From positions 1 to 33,581 of the forward strand of contig CALLPK010000039.1 in NCBI GenBank assembly GCA_938015415.1: 33,581 nucleotides of DNA. Direction: 5' to 3'. Source of the DNA: an uncultured Saprospiraceae bacterium. GTDB taxonomy: Bacteria; Bacteroidota; Bacteroidia; Chitinophagales; Saprospiraceae. The notes under the pieces are model-generated. The model searched no databases and had not been told where the DNA came from. It saw only the letters and a list, made by a program, of their open reading frames with translations. Every line of letters begins with the position of its first letter. Positions within the stretch are counted from its first letter, which is position 1. This document shows, in pieces, positions 21,970 to 31,108 of this stretch. Position numbers and translations under genes: made by a program.

Positions 21970-24390
21970 ATGAAAATGATTACGAATTCTTTAGTAATTC
22001 AAGAACTTACCAGTAAGAAATCACAGAAAAAGCAATTGACAGTCGAAATACTCAAAGATTATTGGATTTGCCGGGTCAGTCGCGAAACCAGCCTTATGGG
22101 ACGAAGAGAAGTGCTTACCGGAAAAGCTAAATTTGGCATTCTTGGCGATGGAAAAGAAGTTCCTCAGGTCGCTATGGCGCGTGCCTTTAAAAAAGGGGAC
22201 TGGCGCTCCGGATACTATCGGGACCAGACTTTTATGTTCGCCCTCGGATTGAGTTCTGTAGAAGACTTTTTTGCCCAATTATACGCCGATACAGAAAACG
22301 ATCCTTTTTCTGGTGGCCGACAAATGAACGCTCACTTCGCCAGTCCAATGGTCGACGAAGAGGGTAACTGGACAAATCAATTAGAAATTCACAACGTTTC
22401 CAGCGATGTTTCCTGTACGGGCGGACAAATGGCCCGTGGATTGGGTCTCGCTTTTGCTTCCAAAAAATATCGCAGCATAGATAATTTAAGAAACGGCACT
22501 GTTTTTTCCAAAAATGGCAACGAAGTATGTTTTTGTACCATTGGCGATGCCAGTACCAGCGAAGGTATTTTTTGGGAATCTATGAATGCGGCAGCAGTGA
22601 TGCAGGTACCCATGGCCATTTCAGTCTGGGATGATGGTTACGGTATTTCCGTTCCTAAAAAATTCCAAACCGTAAAGCAAAGTATCTCCGAAGCACTCCA
22701 AGGCTTTAAAAGAACAGGGAAAGAGGCGGGTATCGAAATATTTAATGTAAAGGGGTATGATTACATGGCCCTCAGAAAAACGTACGATAAAGCCATTGCG
22801 CTTAGCCGAAAAGAACACGTTCCCGTACTCATTCACGTAGAGGATTTAACACAGCCACAGGGACACAGTACCAGTGGATCTCACGAACGCTATAAGTCCA
22901 AAGAAAGACTTGAATGGGAAAAGGAACACGATTGTATCCTGAAAATGCGGGACTGGATCCTGGAAAAAGGATACGCAGATAAAGATATGCTGGATCAAAT
23001 CGACGCCGAAGCGAAATCTTATGTTCGTACTGCGAAAAATAACGCCTGGAAAAGATATTCCGATCCGGTCGAACGAAAACGTCGCGAATTGGCCGGTATT
23101 TTTGGGCAAGTCGATAAAAATGAAGAAAGTGAAACTCTGATAATAGAGCTTAACAACTTAATCAATCCTTCTCTTAGTGAATTGTATAAAATTGCTCGAC
23201 GATTTTCGTATGCAACTGGAACCGGAACTGATCCCGGACGGAAAGCGCTGAAAACCTATCTCTCAGAAATAAGTGAACTTGGTCAGGAGCGTTATTATAC
23301 CAAACTTTATAGTAATTCTAAGTTTTCTGCGCTCAATATTCCCGTTATCGCACCGGCTTACGCTGAGGATGCTCCAGAATTAAATGGTTATCAGGTTATT
23401 AATAAATATTTCGACTTTGTACTGAACAAATATCCAAATGTAGTCGCTTTCGGAGAGGATGTCGGTAAAATTGGAGACGTCAACCAGGGCTTTGCTGGTC
23501 TTCAGGAAAAATATGGCATTGAAAGAGTCTTTGACACTGGAATCCGGGAATGGTCCATCATGGGACAAGCCATTGGACTCGCTATGCGTGGATTCAGACC
23601 CATCGTAGAAATTCAGTATCTGGATTATCTAATCTATGGACTGCAGCCACTTTGTGATGATTTGGCAACGCTTCGCTATCGTAGTAATGGAATACAACAG
23701 GCACCGGCGATCATTCGTACCCGGGGGCACCGCCTGGAAGGAATCTGGCACGCGGGCTCACCGATGGCTATGCTTTTAAACGCTTTGAAAGGAATGTATA
23801 TCGCAGTTCCTCGTAATATGGTACAGGCCGCCGGAATATACAACACCCTATTACAAGGGGATGACCCTGGTCTGGTCATAGAATGTTTGAACGGTTATCG
23901 ATTGAAAGAAGCCTTGCCGGAAAATATTGGCGAATTTACGGTTCCTCTTGGTGTACCCGAAATTTTACAACAAGGAACGGACGTTACCTTAGTCACCTAT
24001 GGTAGTTGTATTCGCGTAGCGTATGATGCTATACATCTATTGGAGCAACATGGAATCTCGGTGGAACTAATGGATATTCAGACCCTGATACCTTTTGATT
24101 TAGAAGGCCATGTTTTAAAATCATTAAAGAAAACCAATCGATTGGTCGTGCTTGACGAGGATGTACCCGGAGGAGCAAGTGCATATATATTGACCGAAAT
24201 ACTGGAAAAACAAAATGGTTACCGATATCTGGATTCTGCCCCGCTTACCATCACCGCCGGAGCACACCGAACACCGTTTGGATCAGATGGCGATTATTTT
24301 ACTAAACCAAATCCGGAAAAGGTATTTGAAAATATATATACATTAATGAAAGAGGCGAATCCGGCAAATTATCCGCTGTCTTTTAATTAA
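21970..24390 (+). CDS. Fused alpha/beta 2-oxoacid dehydrogenase E1 component
   Basis: This 806-residue thiamine-diphosphate enzyme carries the E1 alpha domain (about 25-380) fused to the E1 beta domain (about 470-800). The alpha half shows YYRDQTFMFALG, SGGRQMNAHF and the cofactor motif IGDASTSEGIFWES near 191. The beta half shows NVVAFGEDVGKIGDVNQGF, DTGIREWSIMGQAIGLAMRG and EIQYLDYL. It should decarboxylate a 2-oxoacid, probably branched-chain or pyruvate, for an E2/E3 complex; no E2 or E3 gene is nearby. The motif reads GDA instead of the usual GDG, and WDDGYGIS replaces the usual NN-containing end. I recall such changes in Bacteroidota fusions. The substrate is not decided by the sequence. 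Confidence 0.9.
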   Translation: MKMITNSLVIQELTSKKSQKKQLTVEILKDYWICRVSRETSLMGRREVLTGKAKFGILGDGKEVPQVAMARAFKKGDWRSGYYRDQTFMFALGLSSVEDFFAQLYADTENDPFSGGRQMNAHFASPMVDEEGNWTNQLEIHNVSSDVSCTGGQMARGLGLAFASKKYRSIDNLRNGTVFSKNGNEVCFCTIGDASTSEGIFWESMNAAAVMQVPMAISVWDDGYGISVPKKFQTVKQSISEALQGFKRTGKEAGIEIFNVKGYDYMALRKTYDKAIALSRKEHVPVLIHVEDLTQPQGHSTSGSHERYKSKERLEWEKEHDCILKMRDWILEKGYADKDMLDQIDAEAKSYVRTAKNNAWKRYSDPVERKRRELAGIFGQVDKNEESETLIIELNNLINPSLSELYKIARRFSYATGTGTDPGRKALKTYLSEISELGQERYYTKLYSNSKFSALNIPVIAPAYAEDAPELNGYQVINKYFDFVLNKYPNVVAFGEDVGKIGDVNQGFAGLQEKYGIERVFDTGIREWSIMGQAIGLAMRGFRPIVEIQYLDYLIYGLQPLCDDLATLRYRSNGIQQAPAIIRTRGHRLEGIWHAGSPMAMLLNALKGMYIAVPRNMVQAAGIYNTLLQGDDPGLVIECLNGYRLKEALPENIGEFTVPLGVPEILQQGTDVTLVTYGSCIRVAYDAIHLLEQHGISVELMDIQTLIPFDLEGHVLKSLKKTNRLVVLDEDVPGGASAYILTEILEKQNGYRYLDSAPLTITAGAHRTPFGSDGDYFTKPNPEKVFENIYTLMKEANPANYPLSFN

Positions 24391-24494
24391 GGGTTATATT
24401 TACTTAAACTTTATCAAATTTGAGGCGTATTATTTAAAATATGCTGCGTTTGCTGGCTTAAAACAGTTTTATCCTTAATTTTTAAATTATAATT

Positions 24495-25271
24495 GTGTCG
24501 AAGAGGTTAGTCATCATTCCGACTTATAATGAAAAAGAAAACATCGCAAATATTATTGCGGCGGTCTTTTCATTACCTGCTTCTTTTGATATTTTGATTG
24601 TTGACGATGGCTCTCCGGATGGTACTGCAGATATCGTAAAAAAACTGCAATTAACTAGTAACGAACAACTACACATTCTTGAAAGAAAAGGAAAATTGGG
24701 ATTAGGAACCGCTTATATTGCTGGTTTTCGGTGGGGACTCGCACGCGAATATGATTATATTTGTGAAATGGATGCTGATTTTTCTCATAATCCAAAAGAT
24801 TTATTGAGATTGTGTGAAGGTTGTGAAAAGCAAGGGGTCGGAATGACCGTTGGATCACGTTATACCAAAGGCGGGAAACTGGAAAATTGGCCATGGGATA
24901 GAGTAGCATTGTCCTACGGAGCGTCCCTTTATGTTCAAGCCATCACCTGGATGAACGTTAAAGATCCTACTGCCGGATTCGTTTGTTACCGACGGGAAGC
25001 ACTGGAAAGTATTGATTTAAATAAAATAAGATTCGTGGGCTACGCTTTTCAAATCGAAATGAAATACGCCGTCTACTCACTGGGATACAAAATTGTAGAA
25101 TTACCCATCACTTTTAAAGACAGAATATTGGGTGATTCTAAAATGAATTCCAATATTATCAGCGAAGCAGCACTGGGCGTTATTAAGATGAGATGGCAAA
25201 GACTTTTCCACAATTATGACAAAAAAGCGATAAAATCCGAAATGAAATCAGAAAACTCAACTTCCTCTTAA
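24495..25271 (+). CDS. Polyprenol-phosphate mannosyltransferase-like GT2
   Basis: This 258-residue protein is a GT-A fold family 2 glycosyltransferase of the DPM1 type. Motifs are VIIPTYNEKENI (nucleotide-sugar binding start), ILIVDDGSPDGTADIV, and EMDADFSHNP (metal-binding region), then GSRYTKGG and DPTAGFVCYRR. It lacks the C-terminal membrane helices of longer relatives, so it should act at the cytoplasmic membrane face, adding a hexose to a polyprenol phosphate. The start is GTG at 24495, since no ATG fits the conserved N-terminus. It lies 104 bp after E1 on the same strand; the two have no obvious shared role. Confidence 0.88.
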   Translation: MSKRLVIIPTYNEKENIANIIAAVFSLPASFDILIVDDGSPDGTADIVKKLQLTSNEQLHILERKGKLGLGTAYIAGFRWGLAREYDYICEMDADFSHNPKDLLRLCEGCEKQGVGMTVGSRYTKGGKLENWPWDRVALSYGASLYVQAITWMNVKDPTAGFVCYRREALESIDLNKIRFVGYAFQIEMKYAVYSLGYKIVELPITFKDRILGDSKMNSNIISEAALGVIKMRWQRLFHNYDKKAIKSEMKSENSTSS

Positions 25272-25357
25272 TGACTGGATTATCTCCCATATTACCCATA
25301 TTTCCACACCAAAATTCAACAGATAGTCACTGTTGATAACTTTTTTTCCTTTTTTGG

Positions 25358-25381
25358 TGGGAAAAAGTGGGAAAATGTGTC
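25358..25381 (+). promoter_or_regulatory. MraZ operator repeats
   Basis: TGGG at 25358 and 25368 and a weaker TGTC at 25378 repeat with exact 10-bp pitch (TGGGAAAAAG, TGGGAAAATG). This is the known MraZ binding pattern of TGGGN repeats. It sits just before the mraZ -7 box, which fits autorepression. Confidence 0.75.
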
Positions 25382-25390
25382 ATTTTATAT

Positions 25391-25398
25391 TAGCTTTG
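25391..25398 (+). promoter_or_regulatory. mraZ / dcw -7 promoter element
   Basis: TAGCTTTG matches TAnnTTTG and lies 62 bp before the mraZ ATG. The expected -33 zone overlaps the MraZ repeats, so a bound MraZ would block the polymerase. Confidence 0.55.
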
Positions 25399-25459
25399 GA
25401 GGTAAATACACCGTATTTTTTATTAAACGGTGTATTATATATCGAATAAAGGTAAGCAA

Positions 25460-25966
25460 ATGCCACAATTATTAGGAGAATATGACTGTAAGATCGACGC
25501 CAAAGGACGTCTGCGTTTGCCCGCAGCACTCCTTAAGCAGTTGCAGGCATTCGGTTCTTCTGATTTTGTGATCAATCGTGGCATGACACCGTACTTGACT
25601 TTATTTCCTAAAACTGTTTGGGAATACGAAAGTACGAAAGTGAAAGCTTTGAATGGATATATTGAAAAGAATCAGGCTTTTAAAAGGTACTTCTACCGGG
25701 GTGCCACTCCTTTAGAACCGGACAGCGCAGACCGAATTTTATTACCAAAATCCTTATTAGAATACGCAGGTATTAAAAAAACGGTCATTATGCAAGGAAT
25801 GGATGATCGGGTTGAAATTTGGGACAAAGAAGCCTACCTGAATGATATTAATCAAGAACCTGCTGATTTTAGAAAATTAGCGGAGGAAACCTGGACTAGT
25901 GTTGCAACACTACCACCAGCACCACCGAATCCGCTTAATCCTCCTCCGGGCCATGTCTTACCATGA
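25460..25966 (+). CDS. mraZ: Transcriptional regulator MraZ
   Basis: This 168-residue protein has two AbrB-like MraZ domains, each with the DxxxR signature: DAKGRLRLPAALL near 14 and DSADRILLPKSLL near 91. The start is ATG 25460 (MPQLLGEYDCKID); a GTG ten codons earlier is in frame but the conserved N-terminus begins at the ATG. MraZ forms a ring and represses the dcw operon through TGGG repeats, which are present upstream. The C-terminus is proline-rich (PPAPPNPLNPPPGH), and the gene overlaps rsmH by 14 bp. Confidence 0.95.
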   Translation: MPQLLGEYDCKIDAKGRLRLPAALLKQLQAFGSSDFVINRGMTPYLTLFPKTVWEYESTKVKALNGYIEKNQAFKRYFYRGATPLEPDSADRILLPKSLLEYAGIKKTVIMQGMDDRVEIWDKEAYLNDINQEPADFRKLAEETWTSVATLPPAPPNPLNPPPGHVLP

Positions 25967-26864
25967 TCCGGTAATGCTCACGGAATGTATCGAAGGACTG
26001 CAAATTAATCCCGCAGGAATTTACGTCGATGCAACTTTCGGTGGGGGAGGACACGCAAGGGAGATTATTAAAATAATAAACACGACTGGCCATCTCTATG
26101 GATTTGATCAGGACGAAGATGCACTAGCAAATACATTAGATACCGAGAATTTTACTTTTGTTCAACAAAATTTTCGCTATCTCGACAAAGCACTCCGCTT
26201 AAACGGTGTGCGCAAAGTAGATGGAATCCTTGGAGATCTGGGTGTTTCTTCTCATCAGTTGGATGTTGCCGAAAGAGGTTTTTCCTACCGATTCGACGCC
26301 GAATTAGATATGCGTATGAATCAGGGAGGCGAAAAAAAAGCAGATGAAGTCATCAATACTTATTCTGCCGAAGAACTACAATCGGTTTTTAGTCGCTACG
26401 GCGAATTAAGAAATTCAAAGACTTTGGCGCAGGCCATCGTCAATGATCGAAAAATCCGAAAAATTCGTACGATCGGAGATTTACTAAAAGTAGTAGATCC
26501 ACTGATTCGCGGCCAACGAAATAAATATTTATCACAGGTCTTTCAGGCTATCCGGATTGAGGTAAACGAAGAGATGGAAGTCTTAAAAGACTTTTTAACG
26601 GCTTCGCTCAAAGTACTTAAACCCGGTGGCAGACTGGTTATCATGTCTTACCATTCTTTGGAAGATCGCCTGGTGAAAAACTTTTTTAAATCAGGAAACT
26701 TTGATGGTGAACTGGAAAAAGATTTTTACGGGAATATTAACCGACCCTTTAAATTGATTACTAGAAAAGCGGTGTCGGCTAGTGCGGAAGAACTAAAGAT
26801 AAACTCAAGGTCCCGCAGTGCGAGACTTAGAATTGCTGAAAAATTAGCAGAACCAAATGGCTAA
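25953..26864 (+). CDS. rsmH: 16S rRNA m4C1402 methyltransferase
   Basis: This 303-residue protein from ATG 25953 (MSYHDPVML) is RsmH/MraW. It shows the SAM-binding motif YVDATFGGGGHA, the acidic DQDEDAL after the second strand, GILGDLGVSSHQLD, and RGFSYRFDAELDMRM. A downstream conserved end reads VIMSYHSLEDRLVKNFF and SRSARLRIAEK. It N4-methylates C1402 in the small-subunit RNA. The start overlaps the end of mraZ and its end overlaps the ftsL-like gene by 8 bp, so translation is probably coupled. Confidence 0.96.
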   Translation: MSYHDPVMLTECIEGLQINPAGIYVDATFGGGGHAREIIKIINTTGHLYGFDQDEDALANTLDTENFTFVQQNFRYLDKALRLNGVRKVDGILGDLGVSSHQLDVAERGFSYRFDAELDMRMNQGGEKKADEVINTYSAEELQSVFSRYGELRNSKTLAQAIVNDRKIRKIRTIGDLLKVVDPLIRGQRNKYLSQVFQAIRIEVNEEMEVLKDFLTASLKVLKPGGRLVIMSYHSLEDRLVKNFFKSGNFDGELEKDFYGNINRPFKLITRKAVSASAEELKINSRSRSARLRIAEKLAEPNG

Positions 26865-27183
26865 GAAAAAAAAACTTAAAGACTATTTCGAACTAGGGGA
26901 TTTAAGTGCTTCCCTGGTACTCAAAAATATGCCTTTCGTTTTATTCCTGAGTTTTTTGATTCTCATTTATATTGCGAATGCCCATTTGTCAGAAAAAAAA
27001 GTAAGACAAATACAGGTATTACAAAAAGAAATACAGGAAATCCGCTGGCATTATATGTCTATACAATCTGAATTGATGTACAGTACCCGCAGAACCAAAG
27101 TGGCCAATTCCGTAGCCAGTGAAGGTTTGCGAATACCAAAAGGAGCTCCGAAAAAAATCGTAATTCCTAAAAAGAAGAAATAG
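26857..27183 (+). CDS. FtsL-like cell division protein
   Basis: This 108-residue bitopic protein has a short cytoplasmic N-terminus, one membrane helix (about 27-44, FVLFLSFLILIYIANAHL) and a periplasmic coiled coil (about 45-75). This layout, and its place between rsmH and ftsI, mark it as the Bacteroidota FtsL-like protein. By homology it should bind FtsB and FtsI-type proteins at the divisome. Sequence divergence from E. coli FtsL is high, so the name rests on topology and context. It ends in a lysine-rich tail, 7 bp before ftsI. Confidence 0.85.
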   Translation: MAKKKKLKDYFELGDLSASLVLKNMPFVLFLSFLILIYIANAHLSEKKVRQIQVLQKEIQEIRWHYMSIQSELMYSTRRTKVANSVASEGLRIPKGAPKKIVIPKKKK

Positions 27184-27190
27184 GACGGCC

Positions 27191-29314
27191 ATGGCGGATA
27201 TTAAAAATGAAGTGCTCTATCGGGTTTACGGAGTATTGGCACTCATCGTTTTAGTGGCAGTGGTACTGTTTGGACAAGTGGTCAAAATCCAGATTGCCGA
27301 GGGTGATAAGTGGCGAAGACAGGGAGATAAAAAAGTGAAATTTGAAAAAGTAATTGCCGAGCGCGGCAATATATACTCGGAGGATGGCAAATTATTGGCC
27401 ACCTCGCTACCGTTCTTTGAAATACGATTTGATTTAAACTCCAGCGCAATGAGTGATAAAGACTTCAACGACAACGTTGATTCTTTGGCGTATTGCCTGG
27501 CAACTTTTGTCGATAATACGCATACCGTTGGTGGGTATAAACAATTACTCATTCAACAACGCGCTGCTGGTGAACGGTATATGCTCATAAAAAAGAATGT
27601 AACCTACACTGAACTCGAAAAAATTGAAAAATTTCCACTTTTTAATTTGGGACAGTACCGTGGAGGTTTTATTGTCAAAAGAGAAAGTAAACGGGATGCT
27701 CCTTTTAAAATGCTGGCCCGCCGAACTATCGGTTACGTACGCGAAGGCGCCAATAAGGTGGGGCTTGAAGGTTTTTTCTACGAAGACTTAGGTGGAACTG
27801 CCGGTAAAAAATTAATGCAAAAAGTTGGAAACGATATTTGGATTCCAGTAAATGACCTGACCGAAATAGAACCTGAAAATGGTCAGGATTTAGTGACGAC
27901 CATCAACGTAGAATTACAGGAAACCGCACAGACCGCATTGGTACGTGCCCTCAATTACCACGACGCGGATTATGGCTGCGCTGTTATCATGGAAGTTAAA
28001 ACGGGGGCGATCAGAGCCATCGCGAATGTCAGCAAAACCGATAACGGAAAACTTTATGAAATCTATAATCACGCTGTAGGAGATGCGGTGGAACCCGGTT
28101 CCACCTTTAAACTAGCTCCGATGATGGCACTCCTGGATAAAGGAGCAGTTTCGTTGGAGGACAGCATAGAGCTGGAAGAAGGCCGAACTACTTTTTACGA
28201 AGAAATAATGGAAGATTCTTCTCCACACGGATTAGAAAAAGCCACCGTCAGAAGAGCATTTGAATTATCTTCTAACGTTGGGATAGCCAAAATGGTAGAG
28301 GCAGCTTACGGAGGCGACGGTGGTGCGATAGAATTTATCAACCAACTTCGAAAATATAATTTACATCTGCCAACGGGTATCCAGATCGAAGGAGAAGCAC
28401 CTCCTTTTATCAAAGAGGCTTATAATAAAGAAATGGAGTGGAGTGGTATTACGCTTCCGTGGATGTCGATCGGTTATGAAGTGTTGATTACGCCATTACA
28501 ATTGTTGACTTTTTATAACGCAGTGGCTAACGATGGACAAATGATGCGGCCATATTTGGTATCAGAAATTCAGGATTTTGGTGTGACTACCAGAAAATAT
28601 AAACCGACTGTTATCAAAAAAAGTATTGCCAAGCCAGAAACCATTGCGCAGGCAAAATCATTGCTCGAAGGGGTGGTGAAAAGAGGAACGGCCAGAAAGC
28701 TGGATACGGACCGGTATAATTTTGCGGGCAAGACAGGAACGGCTCAGATTGATTATCGAAAGTTTAATCGCCAGAGAACAAACCTTAAACACCGTGCTTC
28801 TTTTGTCGGATATTTTCCCGCCGAAGATCCGGTTTATAGTTGTATCGTCATGATCACCAACCCCAGACAAAATGGGATTTATGGAGCGGACGTAGCTGGA
28901 CCTGTATTTCGGGAAATCGCCGATAAATGTTTTGCAACTCGTATTGAGATGCACCGGGCGATTAATTCGTATGCTAAACCAAAATTAGTGAATTACGAAT
29001 TACCTGCCATGGACATTGGCAAAAATGAAGAGGTAAATTATTTATTGAATTATTTCAAACTACCTCACGAAAATCGGTCAGCATCCGATTGGACCGTACT
29101 GCAAGCGGAAAGAGATACGGTGCTCATGCTGCCAAGAGACTTGTCAGATTCAGTCATTCCAAATGTAAAAGGAATGACGTTGATGGATGCAGTATATGTT
29201 TTAGAAAATTTAGGTTTAAATGTGATAGCCTCCGGAGTTGGAAAAGTCCACCACCAGTCTATCCTTGCTGGCACAAAAGCCAAGAACCAAACTATAAAAA
29301 TAAGATTGAATTAA
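27191..29314 (+). CDS. ftsI: Penicillin-binding protein / FtsI with PASTA domain
   Basis: This 707-residue class B transpeptidase has an N-terminal membrane anchor (about 12-32), a pedestal domain beginning with ERGNIYSEDGKLLA, and a transpeptidase domain. Active residues are S304-x-x-K307 (GSTFK), SSN (LSSNVGIA) and K514-T-G (GKTGTAQ). A C-terminal PASTA domain (about 655-707) begins VIPNVKGMTLMDA and ends IKIRLN. It cross-links septal peptidoglycan at the divisome. The PASTA extension makes it longer than E. coli FtsI, as in other Bacteroidota. The next gene, murE, is 309 bp away across a structured repeat region. Confidence 0.95.
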   Translation: MADIKNEVLYRVYGVLALIVLVAVVLFGQVVKIQIAEGDKWRRQGDKKVKFEKVIAERGNIYSEDGKLLATSLPFFEIRFDLNSSAMSDKDFNDNVDSLAYCLATFVDNTHTVGGYKQLLIQQRAAGERYMLIKKNVTYTELEKIEKFPLFNLGQYRGGFIVKRESKRDAPFKMLARRTIGYVREGANKVGLEGFFYEDLGGTAGKKLMQKVGNDIWIPVNDLTEIEPENGQDLVTTINVELQETAQTALVRALNYHDADYGCAVIMEVKTGAIRAIANVSKTDNGKLYEIYNHAVGDAVEPGSTFKLAPMMALLDKGAVSLEDSIELEEGRTTFYEEIMEDSSPHGLEKATVRRAFELSSNVGIAKMVEAAYGGDGGAIEFINQLRKYNLHLPTGIQIEGEAPPFIKEAYNKEMEWSGITLPWMSIGYEVLITPLQLLTFYNAVANDGQMMRPYLVSEIQDFGVTTRKYKPTVIKKSIAKPETIAQAKSLLEGVVKRGTARKLDTDRYNFAGKTGTAQIDYRKFNRQRTNLKHRASFVGYFPAEDPVYSCIVMITNPRQNGIYGADVAGPVFREIADKCFATRIEMHRAINSYAKPKLVNYELPAMDIGKNEEVNYLLNYFKLPHENRSASDWTVLQAERDTVLMLPRDLSDSVIPNVKGMTLMDAVYVLENLGLNVIASGVGKVHHQSILAGTKAKNQTIKIRLN

Positions 29315-29623
29315 TTAAAAGGCTATTAGCCATTTGCTTCCCTAGAACGTGTTTGAAGCTGTTATTAATTTAATTTTTAAAATTAAGCATTTAATACTCG
29401 TAACTGAGGACTCCTCCGTTATGAAACACTATATTTTTTTTTGAAAAAAGGTCACTTGAAACACGACCTTACTGAAACACTATATTTTGAAAAACAGGCC
29501 ACTTGAAACACGGCTCTGTTGAAACACTGGATTGGGCTTCGGCCCTTACTCCTTACACTATGAAACAGGAAATGTGGTAGCCTCAAACTGAGGTTACTAT
29601 ATTTTTCCTAACAACAAACACTT
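29315..29623 (+). repeat. Structured repeat region between ftsI and murE
   Basis: No gene is present. Two tandem units (29422-29472, 29473-29519) each start TGAAACACTATATTTT and carry a hairpin with the same loop ACTTGAAACAC but different stems: AAGGTC/GACCTT (29448-29470) and CAGGCC/GGCTCTG with a bulged T (29495-29518). TGAAACAC occurs five times (29422, 29457, 29473, 29504, 29520). Flanking hairpins are TAACTGAGG/CCTCCGTTA (29401-29421), GGGC-TTCG-GCCC (29534-29545) and a 9-bp stem 29577-29585/29589-29597 followed by TATATTTTT, which resembles a terminator just before murE. This would be an unusual break or attenuator inside the dcw cluster. Confidence 0.75.
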
Positions 29624-31081
29624 TTGACGCCTTTACAAGATATACTGAATGATATTTCAATAAAAAAAATTATTGGAACCACTGATCTTTCCATCAATCA
29701 TTTGGTATTTGATTCTCGTAAAGTACAACCAGCGGATGTATTCGTTGCCGTCAGAGGACACGCCCTGGATGGTCATCAATTTATTGACAAAGCCATCCGC
29801 AATGGAGCGAGCGTAATTGTCCTGGAACAATTACCGGCTACTATTGCTGAAAAAATAACCTACCTACTGGTTGACAACAGTGCTGAAGCATTGGGTCAAA
29901 TGGCTGATGCTTTCTACGATCACCCTTCTCAACAATTAAAACTGGTGGGTATTACGGGGACGAACGGAAAGACCACTACGGCTACTTTGCTCTTTGACCT
30001 GTTTACAGCAATGGGGTATAAAGTAGGATTATTGTCTACGGTCGCAAACCGGATTGCGGGAAAAACGATTCCCAGCACCCATACGACGCCCGACGCAGTG
30101 GGGCTGAATGCACTATTATCTGAAATGGTCGTAGCGGGATGTGATTATGCTTTTATGGAAGTTAGTTCTCACGCCATTCACCAAAGAAGAATTGCTGGAA
30201 TCACTTTCGCGGGAGGTGTTTTTACTAATTTGACCCATGACCATTTAGATTATCACGGAACTTTTCGTGACTATATCTACGCAAAAAAACAATTCTTTGA
30301 CGATTTGCCGAAAGCGGCTTTTGCGTTGACGAATATTGATGATAAACAAGGGGAGGTGATGGTACAAAATACCAAAGCTGCAATTTCCCGCTATAGTTTA
30401 CGTCGCTTAACCGATTACAAGGCTCGGATCATTGATAATAGCCTGACGGGATTACATTTGGAATTAAACGGAGTTGAATTTTTCAGTCGATTGATTGGAG
30501 GATTTAATGCGTATAATCTTTTGGCAGTTTATGCTACGGCAGAGTTGCTGGAAATGGACCAGATGGAAACACTTACTCAAATGAGTGGCTTGCATTCGGC
30601 GGAAGGAAGGTTTGAATATTTGGTACATCCGACTACGTTAGTCTACGCTATCGTGGATTACGCACATACCCCCGATGCTCTGGAAAAAGTTTTATCAACG
30701 CTTAAAAAATTGCGTCGATCTAAAGAACAAATTCTGACCGTTGTAGGCTGTGGTGGGGATCGGGATAAACAAAAAAGGCCGATTATGGCGGAGGTCGCGG
30801 CCCGCTATAGTGACCAGGTAATTCTGACTTCTGATAATCCAAGAACCGAAGATCCCGAAACCATTATTCGGGAAATGGAAGCCGGAATACCGGAGACAGA
30901 TAAAAATAAAGTCTTGTCGATTACCAATCGGGAACAAGCCATCCGTACCGCCTGCAAACTGGCGCGTCCGGGAGATTTTGTCCTCGTTGCCGGAAAGGGA
31001 CACGAAAAATACCAGGAAATCAACGGGGTAAAACATCCTTTTGACGACCAGGAAATAATAAAAAAAATATTCGCCTCGTAG
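29624..31081 (+). CDS. murE: UDP-MurNAc-tripeptide synthetase MurE
   Basis: This 485-residue cytoplasmic ligase adds the third residue of the peptidoglycan peptide. It shows the Mur N-domain (residues 1-100), the ATP-binding GTNGKTT at 112-118, STHTTPDAVGLN, EVSSHAIHQRRI, and the substrate motif D404-N-P-R407, which by family knowledge selects meso-diaminopimelate. The start is TTG at 29624 (MTPLQDIL); homologs begin at this point and no ATG is near. A terminator-like hairpin lies 27 bp upstream. The stop is followed by a 9-bp palindromic hairpin. Confidence 0.96.
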   Translation: MTPLQDILNDISIKKIIGTTDLSINHLVFDSRKVQPADVFVAVRGHALDGHQFIDKAIRNGASVIVLEQLPATIAEKITYLLVDNSAEALGQMADAFYDHPSQQLKLVGITGTNGKTTTATLLFDLFTAMGYKVGLLSTVANRIAGKTIPSTHTTPDAVGLNALLSEMVVAGCDYAFMEVSSHAIHQRRIAGITFAGGVFTNLTHDHLDYHGTFRDYIYAKKQFFDDLPKAAFALTNIDDKQGEVMVQNTKAAISRYSLRRLTDYKARIIDNSLTGLHLELNGVEFFSRLIGGFNAYNLLAVYATAELLEMDQMETLTQMSGLHSAEGRFEYLVHPTTLVYAIVDYAHTPDALEKVLSTLKKLRRSKEQILTVVGCGGDRDKQKRPIMAEVAARYSDQVILTSDNPRTEDPETIIREMEAGIPETDKNKVLSITNREQAIRTACKLARPGDFVLVAGKGHEKYQEINGVKHPFDDQEIIKKIFAS

Positions 31082-31087
31082 GGAAGG

Positions 31088-31108
31088 CAAATATTTAAGA
31101 AATATTTG
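31088..31108. other. Short A+T-rich hairpin after murE
   Basis: CAAATATTT (31088-31096) and AAATATTTG (31100-31108) form a perfect 9-bp inverted repeat with a 3-nt loop, seven bases after the murE stop. With no T-run it is a weak terminator at best; it could also be a regulator site. Confidence 0.4.

Noticed and set aside
25331-25340. DnaA-box-like sequence GTTGATAAC upstream of mraZ
   Set aside because: It has a mismatch to the consensus and stands alone; no cluster or origin-like region is seen.
29422-29527. TGAAACAC repeats as a CRISPR array
   Set aside because: Repeats are only 8 bp, spacing alternates (35, 16, 31, 16), the segments between are themselves repeated, and no cas genes are present.
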